Under the pieces are notes generated by a model. The model saw only the letters and a list, made by a program, of their open reading frames with translations. It was not told the DNA's origin and searched no databases. From Isoetes engelmannii (Eukaryota; Streptophyta; Lycopodiopsida; Isoetales; Isoetaceae), in NCBI GenBank assembly GCA_011763485.2, contig JAANSK020178883.1, positions 1-24,973 of the forward strand: a stretch of DNA of 24,973 nt, in the 5' to 3' direction. Positions within the stretch are counted from its first letter, which is position 1; the number at the start of each line of letters is the position of its first letter. Shown here piece after piece: positions 8,445-21,000 of the stretch. Made by a program: the position numbers and the translations under genes.

Positions 8445-9014
8445 CTATTTCCAGGGATGGGCCGGGTGGAATGGTTCAGGGGACATATCTTTGGATGTGG
8501 AGCTTTTGCGTATCATTGAAGGCGACCTCGTTGCCATCGCACTTTTGGCTCTTCTAATAGTGGTAGGCCTACGCATATGAAATTTTGAACTATCTTCTGA
8601 TTTCTTATCAAGAATACTTTGAATCCTTCTGATTTCTGCATCTCTTGTTTTAACCTGTAACAATGCATCACCTAGTTTCTCGTTCAAATCTTTATTTTTA
8701 GCTTCTAGTTCCTCTTTACTTGGATCCTTCTTGCCCTGTGTTGCGACGAATGCCTTGAGCCCATCATATTCACTATTCTTTATTGAATATCGAGAAAAGG
8801 GTGTAACTATCTCTGGTACAGACACATTCATCTCATCTGGCAGTGTAATTTGTGTAAATCTCATTTGTCTCTCTAGTTCCATAGTAATACTTGCATTTTT
8901 CTTTGGAATGTATAAACGAGATGGAGATCTTTGCAGAGTAGATGTGTCTCTTCTAATTTTATGAATAATAACTTTTTGTTTTGAAATAATTCCTCTGTAA
9001 TATTCTAGTTGTCC
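8445..9014 (-). CDS. CFAP57: CFAP57 last exon, basic Ser/Pro-rich C-terminus
   Basis: Acceptor cacgtgcag|GGACAA, then 189 codons to the TAG at 8445-8447. It encodes a helix (GQLEYYRGIISKQKVIIHKI), a less ordered middle (RSPSRLYIPKKNASI), a second coiled segment (EELEAKNKDLNEKLGDALLQ) and a basic tail with RRAKSAMATRSPSMIRKSST, ending HPAHPWK. No polyadenylation signal could be assigned with confidence downstream. Confidence 0.9.
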   Translation of the reverse strand, partial: GQLEYYRGIISKQKVIIHKIRRDTSTLQRSPSRLYIPKKNASITMELERQMRFTQITLPDEMNVSVPEIVTPFSRYSIKNSEYDGLKAFVATQGKKDPSKEELEAKNKDLNEKLGDALLQVKTRDAEIRRIQSILDKKSEDSSKFHMRRPTTIRRAKSAMATRSPSMIRKSSTSKDMSPEPFHPAHPWK

Positions 9015-12000
9015 CTGCACGTGACCATGATCAGATTGATAGTTAGAATTCCTTTCAACTAAGAACCTTATATGTAGAAGTATGTGGAATTGCTAAAGTG
9101 AAGGGCAATAGAATCTATCCTCAAATACTATAATTATAGAAAGCAAAAGTTCTTGAAGCTTGAGTCAATAATGTCTTAACAGCTAGTTGATAATGCATCT
9201 GGGTAAAGTACCTGCAGTTTCTGTACTATGAATGCCATGCGTCGAACATTGCGATTTGCTGAAGAAAAATCATGGAGAAGTTGCAAGTTCTGTATTGTTA
9301 TGTGCTTGATCTCTTCCATGCAACGTTCATCGGTTCTCTTCATACAACTTTTTAGCATGGCAACAAAGTTTTCCAAGGTATCCCTGCCGACGACCATTTC
9401 TAGATGAGAAAAAGAAAGGTGTGTTCTTGCAGTATAGCTAGGAATGCAAAGCTTAGGTGATTACTATTCAAAGCATTTCCGTTTAGTTGATGAAATAATC
9501 AATGGCCTAATTTAGGTTTTGTTACCTTTGGCGCATAATTTCTGCCCTAGATTCCAGACCTTGAGCAACAGCAGCACGCTGGGAATCCTTGACATATGCA
9601 AGGAAAAGGCCTTGTGTTAATTGTGGCCATTCCCCAGGAGCATGATCTTGGACAATCACAGCTAATGCTTCTCTAAATGCATCAAGGTACTCATCCCTGC
9701 TACGTATCTCTTTGTGAAATCTAATTAATCTCTCTTGTTGATCCAAAACTCTTTCCTTTAGTACTCTTATGTGCTCATCTTCTTTAAACTTTGCCGCAGC
9801 ATCTAGGGCTTCCCGGGTATGCATTTCTTGAATCTTTCCATGCAGTTGATTTATTTCATCTTGCAATGGTTTCTGTCTCTCTTGCCACTGCAAACACTTT
9901 TTTTTTATTAGCAACGCAGCCACTTTCATCTTCTTAGGGGATCATGATCTTCATTTTCTAAATCATTTTCAGGGGCATCTGGTCTAGTAAATATTATTGT
10001 TGATGGTGTTTTATGTAATTACCAACCAAGTTACCTGTTTAATCTTTATATTTTGAAGAATTGAGTGGGTTTCTTTTTCCCGGGTAGCATGCATTAAGGC
10101 CTTTCTATGAGCGTCTGTCTCTTCCACTAGTGTGTCTAGTATTTGCTTTTTATAATCAATCTCTACAACAATATTTTCCAAGCGTGCATTCTCAGTTTCG
10201 AGAAGACGAACGGTACTTTCTTGTGCAGTGGATGCAGTTTTCAATTCTGAAATCTGGAGTTGAAGAGTAGTTGCAGTCTTTTTCTCAAGAAGCATCTTTG
10301 AACTTGCTTCATCTGCACGTTCCTCTTGTCTCTTCACCTCAAGTCTCATTCTATTCACAGCAGTGTCCAATTCCTCATCATTAATTAAAAGATCTTCCTC
10401 CATATATGTCTGCCAAAGAAGGGAAAAAAAGGCAATAATCAAATTATGGTCTCAACAAGTAATGATGAGTTAAAAGGTGCTTTGCATGCATACATACTTA
10501 ATTTCTACGTGAAACTAGTCTCTTAATGCAGCACTGGTGTCTAATTAAAAATTGAATCTTTTCACACAAGAAGTGCAGTTGCTAGCCAAAAGAAAAGACA
10601 TGATGAAACATCTTTTACATTGGTTCCCGTAGCCAGGATATTGAAAAATTGTATTTCCGAAAGGAGTTGCCTTATTAAGCAATTGTGTGTTTTATAGGCT
10701 CCTTAGCTTGGTAATAATACGAAGGATCACTAACATATTAAGGATCAGCACAGCTCCCTATGGCTATAATTAGAAGATCTGAAATATGAGATGGAATTAC
10801 CTCTTGTACATCATTTGAATCCAGTGTAATTTGCAACGACAAAAATTACCTCGTATTCCCGTATTTGTTTATTGCAATGGGCCTCAAATTCTTTCATCTT
10901 CTTGTTTGCTTCTAGTTCAGCAATTTTCATTTCTTCATACAGCTTCTGAACATGACTATTGTGCTCTTCCACTTTTTTTGCTATCACTTCATCACACAAT
11001 TCTTTTGTTTTTTCAGCTTCTACTTTCCAATACTGTGTTTTGGAGGTCTCTGAGCTGAACTGTATTAGAATATCAAAACAACTCGTTAGAGATCATTACT
11101 ACACAAAAGATATATTTATGGTTCTACATAGAAAGTTATTAGCATCCATACTTAAACGTGAAGTTGTATTCAATATTAGGGGTGATACACATATTGAATA
11201 GCCGATAAACCATAATTCCTATAATTATAAATTAGCCTCTTGTTGTACAATTGTATGTAGCTATTTAATATATTAAAAAACCATAATTAGTCGTGTAAAA
11301 AAAAGTAACATGCGCTCTTTGTATAGCTATTGTGCTTTTAGACAGCTATTTCATATACCACAATCAGGGTCAATTTGCACCTGCCGCTAAGTTTAATTAA
11401 GTTAAATTTTACTCATAATTTAATATATTAACTAGATGATTGATTTCACACCAAAGCTAGTTACGGATTTTGGTTACACTAACTTAAAGAATACGTTCAC
11501 ACATGTTTACTTATTGGTTAAAAATAACTTACTATAAAGGCATAAAAAATTATGAGCACAATCAACTTAACTTAAGTGACCTTTGAGAGGTCACTTTAAC
11601 TTAGTGTTATCTTTTGTTTTGGTTAATTTTTAGTTAATTTTGTTAATTTCACTGAATGCAGTGCCAAGATGATTTTAGTTAGTATTTTTTTTAAAAAGTT
11701 TATTATTCCTTAACCACTATTTGTAACTGTAGGCTAACTCAAATAGTAGTGCGAAAGTAAAAAATCAATTTTCACCTTAACTTAACCACAGCTGCAAATG
11801 GACCCTTAGTCGGAAAAAAGTACTAATCGTAGTATTAAATTAAATTTAGCATCTACCTATAGAAAAAATTTGAAGAATATAGACAATCCAAAACAATTGT
11901 CGACCTTTAAGTTGTTGCAGAATTTTTGTCGCATAATTCCAGGAGGGGTTACTAGTTTGAAGCTAGTTGTATTGTGGATGCACAAATACACAACTGCGGA

Positions 12001-15000
12001 TTAATTGATTACAGCTTGCGATAATAGAAACTTCTTGGTTCCCATTCTAGTTTTATCCCCATACCATATGCAAAAAGCAAAAAGATGACGGAGAATGGAA
12101 AGAAATGCAAGTGGAAAGAGAGTGTATCCTGCAAGTTTAAATGTTCACACCATTTTAAACTGACACAAATGTTGGTGTGTTGTGCCTGACTCATAGACCA
12201 GATGGTGTCCAATTTAAAAAATGCTCATCTTTCAAACTCGAACACGTGCTAGGTGCTACGCTAAATTTCTTAGAATTTAATTTAATTTAGTAGTTTAACA
12301 TTCCCGGTACTGCAATTTGGTGCATCACATTGCACCAATAATCTGGAACCATGTTTGGATCCTATGATGCTTGATCACTACCTATACATGTGAAACACTG
12401 AAGATAATCGTGAACTACCTAAGTTCCCCAACTGTTATATTCTAACGTTATATTATAAGGGTATACTTGTTTGGTCCAACTTTTCTTGTTTGCTCCGATG
12501 AGCTTCTCTTGGCTGCCGCCAGTTGCAGCATCCATCGGGCAAACAACTTACTTTCGAGACCTTTGGCCACCAAAACCCTAGCTTGGCTATACTTAGTTGC
12601 TCCCCCGTGTTTGATTGATGTTCTTTTCTTTTCGTCTAGTATGTTTGTAAAAGTTAAGCTTGATATATTTGTTTGGTGAGGGAGCTTGTCTCCAGCTCTC
12701 ATTCGTGCTTATTATCCTGTGCATGTACTGTCTCATAACCCAATTGGGTTCAAAAGGACGTAAAAAACTCCTTCTCCTTCTCCTCCTCCAACTCCAAATA
12801 CGTCATTGCTTCTTGTTGCTTGTTACAACCTACATTTTTTCTATGTTAGACTAGTCTAAGCTACAATTTAGAAAAATATTATGTGTACGAGATCCTTGAT
12901 TAGACCCTAAATGGTTAAATAGGCAGCATGCATTCAAGGTCTAACGTAGGTCGACAAGGTCTAACGTAGCTAATCTAAGTCGACTAGAATCAAATCCCGG
13001 ATCAATATCCACACTCAAGCTCCATGATCCAATATATGCACTCAGCCTCCACCAAGAGGACTACGAGTCAAACATATGGTTCTAGATTCTAATGCTCAAC
13101 AAAGAGTCGAGAATGAGCTCCTAGCTACATGCCCTTCCGAGCAATGTAGTGTGGTGTGTGGTCACATGTCCAGTTGGATGCTACCTAGTGGCATGACGTT
13201 AAAACTACCTACCTACCTACCTACCTACCTACACGTTGAATACAATATTATTTTCCTAACAAGAACAAAAAAAAAAATCGAGACATAATGTACGAGGGTG
13301 ACTCCCCCTCTATAAACTGCCCATTTGTTATGCGATCGCGTCTCTCGGACTTTACAGAGTTCCTCACGTCTCCTAGTCAACTGTATATGGGAAATATCTC
13401 TCTGTATGGAGAAGTGAGTGCCCTTCCGATGGTTTCCATGCTGGTGAACATATAACCGGTCCTGTAATGTACGAAATTGCACAAGGATATGGCAGGGGCG
13501 GTCTAGTCTCCGTGCTCCCACTCTCTGGACTGTAACAAAATCTGGTTTTCGGATCTGCATGGTGTTCGTAAAGAATTGTGTGGCCGTATCCATGTCCAAG
13601 CCAGTAGCTGCCTCTGGTATCCCAACCAACCTCACATTTAGACTCTTGTCTTGCTCTAGGTCATGTGGTGCTGGTCCCTGTAAGGGGTCCTGGTCCGCCT
13701 CCTGCATTGGTGCATCAAAAGCCACCTGCGGTTCTGCTACCGGCCCGTGAAGGATTGTAGGTCATCCATTTGCACCATCGCGTGCACTCTATTACTGATT
13801 TTTTCAACAACTGCTGATGGTGGCTGTAAATTAAATCCCCTCAAAATCGTGGTGTAAAACATGACGATCATCTGATACAGGACCTGTCCCTTTACGTGGA
13901 TTGACGTACCACTGATAATAAACTTATTCCACACATCAAGCAGAGTCTTATCTGCTAGCAATAACTGATCAAGAACCTCCCGATGGTGGAGATCTAGCTT
14001 ATCCATGAGTTCATGCATGCCCCGCGCTGCCTGAAATCGTTCTCTCTGTGTTGCGATGCTAAGGGGCGGGTTGCCCAAGGTCTCTGTTTCGGGCGCCTCT
14101 ATTGCATTGAAGATAGGATTGAGATGCGTGACTGGATCCATTTGGTGTGCCTTCGGCACTGAATCCTTGATCTTCCGAGTCATTGTAAAAGGCGAGATAG
14201 AGATGGTTGCTTGGGGATGAATAGGTTTAGGGGAAAAAACAGATCTTAGGGGGAAGTTAGAATGGGTGGCAGAGATCTGAGGGAACAAATCGAGCCTGGG
14301 GATAGCAAGACAGTCACGGATATAAGTGCAATTCGGATGTGAGCGTAGGGGCTTCAGGGGAAAAGTAGTGCGCTCTTAAGAAATCATGGGTGCCAAAGTA
14401 GAACAAAGCAAGGCAATTAAAGTAAAAGAACTGGATAATAGACAAAACCTGGGAATCTCGAAATCTTGTAAAATTGCAAGAGGTCTGCAGGATGAATCAG
14501 AGTTGTGGCATTGAGAGAAATCTGGGCTCTGTGATGCATTGGGCAGATGCGTTTGAAGGCAGCCAAACTGGAATTTTTCACAACAAATCGGGAACACTTA
14601 TTGGGCCGGTGATGAACCATGGTGCAAAACCCTGGTGCAAAAGTAAGCCTGAGTCTTAACCAGAAGCGACCTGTACTTTGTTGGGCCGAGTTGGTGCTTG
14701 ATAGGGAAATATGAGTGTTATCACACCTTTGTCCTAATAATGCTATTTGAATTCTCATTTGGGACTTGCAGGGTCAAAAGCACCCAAGATGGTCCATGTG
14801 TTTAACTAAAAAGTATATGAAAAAATTGTAGCAATATCAAGTGCAACATTAGATGTATTTTTACTTTTGATAAGTATGCAAATTGATGAGAATGGGTAGG
14901 CCTAGATAACTTGATTGGCATAAAACCTTTTTTCAAAAAGGATGTCACAGCTTGATTTCATTTTATTTATGAAACGTTATGAAAAGGTTAAAGAATTCTC

Positions 15001-18000
15001 ATGGGTATTTGCTAATGGATTTATAGGTCAAGGTATTGGCAACTAGTAATTTTTTTGCATGTAAAAACATTCATATGTTAACCTTTGTCTATGTCTATGA
15101 AGCCCATAGAAAGTACTTGAGATGCTAAACCACTTAGCTTTAACAGTACAACGTGTAGTGCAATTATATAGCAAGGGCATTACACATCACATTATGTGCT
15201 TCAACAAATAGGTAAAGATTTGTTGTCACGTTTGTGATGGATGCAACATCTTGGAATTTCAATTGTCATAATGTAAATCAGAATGGCATTTAGTAGATAA
15301 AGACCAAGTGTGTTTAATTCATACTTGTGCATACAACATCAAGAAATATGATGACTTGCAATATGATGTCTTACTTAACAAGCTGCAAAGTCCTCTTGCA
15401 ATTTGATAAGTGCCTTGTTAAGGCTCATCAACTGTTCTGATTGCAGATTTTTATTCGAGATACATGTGCCAAGCTTTGTTGGTCCATTGATGCCTTGAGC
15501 CCAAGAATCCTAAGAAAGGAAGATCTTGATGCCATTTGCTCGTTTCCTCTTTGGATAGAGGTGAATTTGTGTAGAAGACAAAGTTCCAAATATTATATAT
15601 ATATTGCTTAATTGTGTTTGAGAGTTTTGCAGAAAGAAGATTCTATTCGTAACAGCACCTCACAGTTACACGTTTTTTGGACAGTTCGTATCTAGGGACT
15701 CCACATATTCCTCTGTCCACTCATCTTCACTTTGATGTCCATTTAATAATATAATATTTAAAAATACTCTTTATTTCTTCCTCTGTACTGTAATACCTCT
15801 ATGATGAACGCCCCAATATAGTGGCATCTATAGCAGAATAGTTGTGCCAGATTTTACTTCTACAGCATATCGGATTCTAATCATCTCATATACGGGACGA
15901 TGTGTCAATACATGATCTTCATTTTCAATATCTCCATCACCACATACCTTACATGTCTTCACTCTCAAAAGATTTTGTTCCATCTTCCTACTTCAACATC
16001 AAGCCTAGGTGAGCTCAGGTGCATCTGGTATATTATGTGTCTTTTTCCCAATCAAAATACATGTCTCTAGATGCCCGACATGTGTAATCCATGATCGTAA
16101 TCTACCTTGGGTGTTCATCTTAATATGTGGATTTAGCCATAGCTTTTCAATCATCTTTTGTTTGTTTAAAAGATATATTCCATCTGTCCAGCCATTTTTT
16201 AGGATCTAAGAACCATCCTTGTTCACTTCTAGTCTGAATTGCTCAATGGGAGAGTGAGGAGGAGCAATTTTATAGCATACCATGTCAGCAACATCTTATT
16301 AGACATATCTGTCACTCTTATTGGGTCATGCCAATCGTCTTACATTGAATGCATTCTAATCGCGAAGAGAGAGAAGTAGAGGGAGGGAGGGATGGGGAGA
16401 GAGACCTGATTTTCAAAATGATTGTAAATTTCATTCTCCCTTTGTTGTTGTGATTGGATAATTCCTTGCAATGTATCTTCCATATTCTTCTTATAATTTT
16501 CTAGCTCTTCTCTCAACGTCGACAATTCATGTTTTAGGCTCATCTCTCTATAAGCATATTCTTTCTCTTTTTCTTTCATCTTGTCCATACAAGCTTGTCT
16601 AGCTTGCTCTTGCTTAAAATTTGAATGAGATTCCTCTTTTTGTAGGTTGTCCTTTACTTCCTGATACAAGCATGCTAGCATCAACACTATGAACCACTTA
16701 ATCTTTTGTGTTATAGAAAACATACCTCAAACTCCCTCTTAGCAGCATCCAAATCAAGCATGTTTATCAATACACATTCGTTTTCATCATCCCTTTTTTT
16801 ATGGGCTTTCATCTCCTCAAAATTGTCCCCGAGCATGTAAATGAATATTGCCCCACTCAAAGAGCGGATAAAAATCAAGCTGGTGTTCTCATCAATGCAA
16901 AGTTGAGAGATTGGCCCTACATAGCTTTCAATTGTCATCTTAGAACCAACTTTTAGGAATGTAGAACCATTTTAATATAGTTTAAACAAATCCATACTTG
17001 TCAATCAATCAATAAATGTGACTTCTATACATTCACCAAAACATCCAAAGGTCTATAGTAACCTTACTTTCTTGCGAAAGGAAAGAAATATGCAATCATG
17101 ATATCTTAGGAGTTCGTCAACAGTATCAAATTGTCTAGTATCTTTGGAGGTCAAATATGCAAAATGTTATCATGTATCATATGCACGCCCCTAATTTGTG
17201 TTAGTCATAAGACCCTATGACTCTAAATTGTTGTATTTTGTATGCATCTCCCATTAGAATATTTGAAGTCGAAAACTAGAAAGAGAAAGTTGGGCATTTC
17301 ATATGTTGTAGACATTTTGTAGACGAGTGTGACGTTAAATAGTCACTCTATGATGGCATGGAAAAACGATGATGCATCATGATCTCGGCCAAGTCAGATC
17401 AGCTATACGTCAGTTAAGTGAGTTTCTAAACTCTAACACCCCTATTGCAACATCATTGTATGTAAACTGAGAGCTACTACTTCAAGGGCTATATCCCAAG
17501 TAACTTCTTTATTCTATTATAAACGCGGTACGCCCTGAACTAACTCGGCCGTCCGATTTGTCGATCCTACGACCCAGAATGTATGTTAGGGCCTCTTGGC
17601 GCCTTTCGTTTCGATAATGGTCATTTATAATTGGGGGTGTCTATGATTTTGAAATGTGAAATACAGGTTCGCTTAAGGTTTTAGAATATGAAGTACAAAG
17701 ACTTGAACAACCAGCTAGCAAGCTAACATGATTCAATAATTCAATGTCCTAATAAGAATGCATTGTTATAATATGTATGAGATACGAAGATATGGTGCGT
17801 AATGGCCATGAATATGATAAATCTCAATACGATATTTTTATGTTAGAATCCCAAAAAAATTGTATATATGAGTAGCTTTTAGTGGTGGACCGACTTCAAA
17901 CAACCGAGCTCATGTTGGAGCACAGTGTTTAGGGTTTATATTTCAAAGATGCCATTAGGAAAGGTAAGAGGGTTACTAGAGAAGAATCGTAGACTCCTAG

Positions 18001-21000
18001 AGAGAAGAAACGTGGTCCAAGTTGCCGTCACCTTGGCCTTTGAAGATCCAGATTCCCTTCAATAAGCAATTGGAGGATCTAAAACCCCTGGTGCATATGT
18101 GGGGGAGTACATTGCACGGTGTGCAGCAGGCTGCACCATGCGACTCCTATGGATGAAGCAGATTACGAATTACATATTTTAGCAGCGAAAGGACTCTTGA
18201 ACGACAAAAGCAAGGATGTGAGGATTCAAGACGCATATAGCTGCATGGATTGCTACAATCTGTTCCAACAACTCAGGAATTTTGAACAAGAAGGCGACCA
18301 CCACATGATAGCAAGAGACACTTTAAGAATTTGTATACTGTGTGAAGAGAAGAATCCCTTAAATGCCAAATGTGTGGCTTCGGTAGCAAGGGAAATGGAC
18401 ACAATACAAGGGGGTCCAAATCTGATACAGATGACAAGAGTGAATGGCTGCAAAAGGAATTGAAAAGAACAAGGAATGCATGAGATTTATGTGGCTAATG
18501 AATGTGAGGCTTTACGAACTCAGGACACAATTTATAACCCTGTGCAAAGAACTGACACCAACCCAATGGATCCCATGTGTGATGTGGCAGCGGGTTTTGC
18601 AGGATAAGGGACAACATGTTCTAAAACATTTATGTGTTAAAATGTTTTGTTCTATGTTGTCATGGCATTAAATGGTATGCGGAAAGCAGGGCCACCTACT
18701 CAACGCCACCCTGAGGTCTTTTTGCAAACTTCATGCCAGGAGAAAAATTAAGGAACTTTTATATCCAAGGTGATGAAAGCGACTTGGCTAAAGTAGGCCA
18801 AAACTTGAGAGAAAAGTTGCTAAGGTTTAGCTAAACTTTTCAAATTTTACCACCTATACTTTCTTATGTTTGGCTAAACCAATATCTAAAAAAAAAAATT
18901 CTATCATTTGGCTATTTTGCACTAATTCAAGGCCTAACTTTTAGCTAACCATAATAGATCTAAAGGTTATGGAATACCTTGGCTAACCATAATAGATCTA
19001 AAGGTTATGGAATACCTTGGCTAGAGTACGTCAAAGTTTGACAGGAAAGCTTCTAAGTTTTGGCTAAACTCTCAAATTTTTGCCACTTGTATTTTCTTGC
19101 GATTAGCTAAAGTCGGACGAAATGGAGGTGAAGCGTAAAATAGATTTGGCTAATATTTTCCTTTTCTGGTTTTGGCCAAAAAAGGTGCATAGTTTAGTCT
19201 CCCTTTTTTTTTTCTTCTTTCCGAAAATGACCAAAATTTTGCCATTTGGCTAAGTTTAGACACTATTTTTTTTTTCCCTACTTCGGGCTACAAGGAGGTG
19301 TGTAAGCCATTGGGTAGGATGCAAATGTAAAGTTTTGATACTGCGGATGTGTGCGTTAAAAATAGGAAGGATATTATGATCTCAATAAATAGTTACATCT
19401 AAAATAATATATGAAAGTTATGTCATTGAAATGTATCGGACTAAGAATGTCTATCTCGGCTAGAAAAGTGTGAAATAGGAAAAGATAATATATTTTTAAG
19501 TGAGAATTCCCAACAGCAGTTTAACAAAACTGGTCTACATGAAATACCCAGATGCGACACAAAAATAAAGTTACTAACATAAGGTTTAATATTACAAAAT
19601 TTATAAAAAACTTGTGCATAACTCGTAACCTTAATATGGGTTGGCAAATTTGTTTAAAGAATGGAGGTACACTGGAATTTTATGGAAAGACATCGATGTC
19701 TAAATTTAGATAAATAATATTTCTAGAGATACATCGAGGTACGATGATGCTACAATGATGCTAGGCTGAAACTTTAACATGTACAATACGTCAAAGGGAA
19801 CACCCAATGGGTCATATATGCTACACAATTCTTTGGCGTGTTGGAAGCCGAGCTCGCACCCTATATAAATTAGCCCAAAGCTCTATGGGATAAATGGACT
19901 TAAAAACACTCATGTTCTATAGAAAAGTAATGAAGGTCTAGACTGGAACGGTTCTCGAACAAAGTAGACTAAGTATGAGAATGATATTTGAAGTCTTTGA
20001 AAGTGCAATGGCCCTAGAATTATGATCATACAACCTAGCTGCTTGCTATGTGTTTTAGAACATTTCTTATGTACCTGTAGAAAGAGCTTTTAGCCCAGCC
20101 TCAATAGTGCTTAAGCTAATGGTGGTTTGTTCCAAGTAAAAACATTGGTTCCACCCAAAGAAACAAAACCTGTTGTGGACTTTATCATTCCCAGTCTGCA
20201 ACAGCATAGAATACAAGTCCTGGAGCTGTTTGCTAATGATAGACAAGTCCTTTATAAAGGATATTCGTCCTATGAATGTATTCTTCGTGCGGCCACCCAC
20301 CAGTGTGATATTTGGGAGCCTAAGGGCCATTTAAATCGACTAAGCAAAGCAAAGGCAATATCTGGCCTAGTGATGGTGTTGTAAATGGATGAGCCAACCA
20401 GCTGCCTATGGTGGGATCACAAGTCGTATCAATCTTTATGTAACATTTGCATGGTTGGATGCAATTACTCCATAATTACGTGTAAATTATAATAACATGG
20501 AATGATATTTTATGTAAAATATTAATTGTAAACCACTCTATTCAACGTAATTGCACCCCAACTACGCATTACGCTTGGTAATTGACGGGGAGGGGGATTG
20601 TATGCCCTGTAAAACCACTTGATGGCAACTCGTGGCTGCTGCTACTCGTTGGCCATCTAGTGGTTTTATAGGGCATAAAACCCCAGCACAATTAGTTTGA
20701 ATTTTCATGTTCCCTATCTCAATTGTCAGTAGCCTCAATCTTATGGTCTGATTGGGATCTTTTGACAACGGAAAGAAAGTACCTAGAGCTTGCTATTTTG
20801 TTTATCATAGAAAGGTAGGTTGTGAGTGTATAAAGGCACTCCTTTAACTATCTACGTAGTCAGCAAGCAACCTAGATATCTTACCCAGCTATAATCTGTC
20901 ACTGGATTTCCTAGCCTGCTAAATTAGATACTTAGCTGTCAATATTAAATCAATACTGCCACTTAAGCATCTCTCTTCCAAGAGCAACACATTTCTCAAT

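Noticed and set aside
9384-9399. Nearer acceptor catctag for CFAP57 exon l
   Set aside because: It would shift the frame relative to exon k. The cag at 9384-9386 keeps the frame and the alignment.
9521-9960. Extending CFAP57 exon k upstream to the in-frame ATG near 9929
   Set aside because: A clean acceptor (gtttgcag) at 9888 joins in frame to exon j. The extra codons read from intron, including its poly-T acceptor tract.
12448-12854. Open frames on both strands
   Set aside because: No family motif and no codon bias signal by eye. They lie in intronic sequence.
16940-16945. Acceptor ttctaag for CFAP57 exon g
   Set aside because: With exon f ending in phase 1 it gives an early stop. The upstream aaaag acceptor restores the frame.
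17525-17640. GC-richer patch as an LTR
   Set aside because: No paired copy, primer-binding site or polypurine tract could be found.
20067-20384. Opposed open frames as possible genes
   Set aside because: Both strands are open over the same short span, with no recognisable domain and no splice partners.
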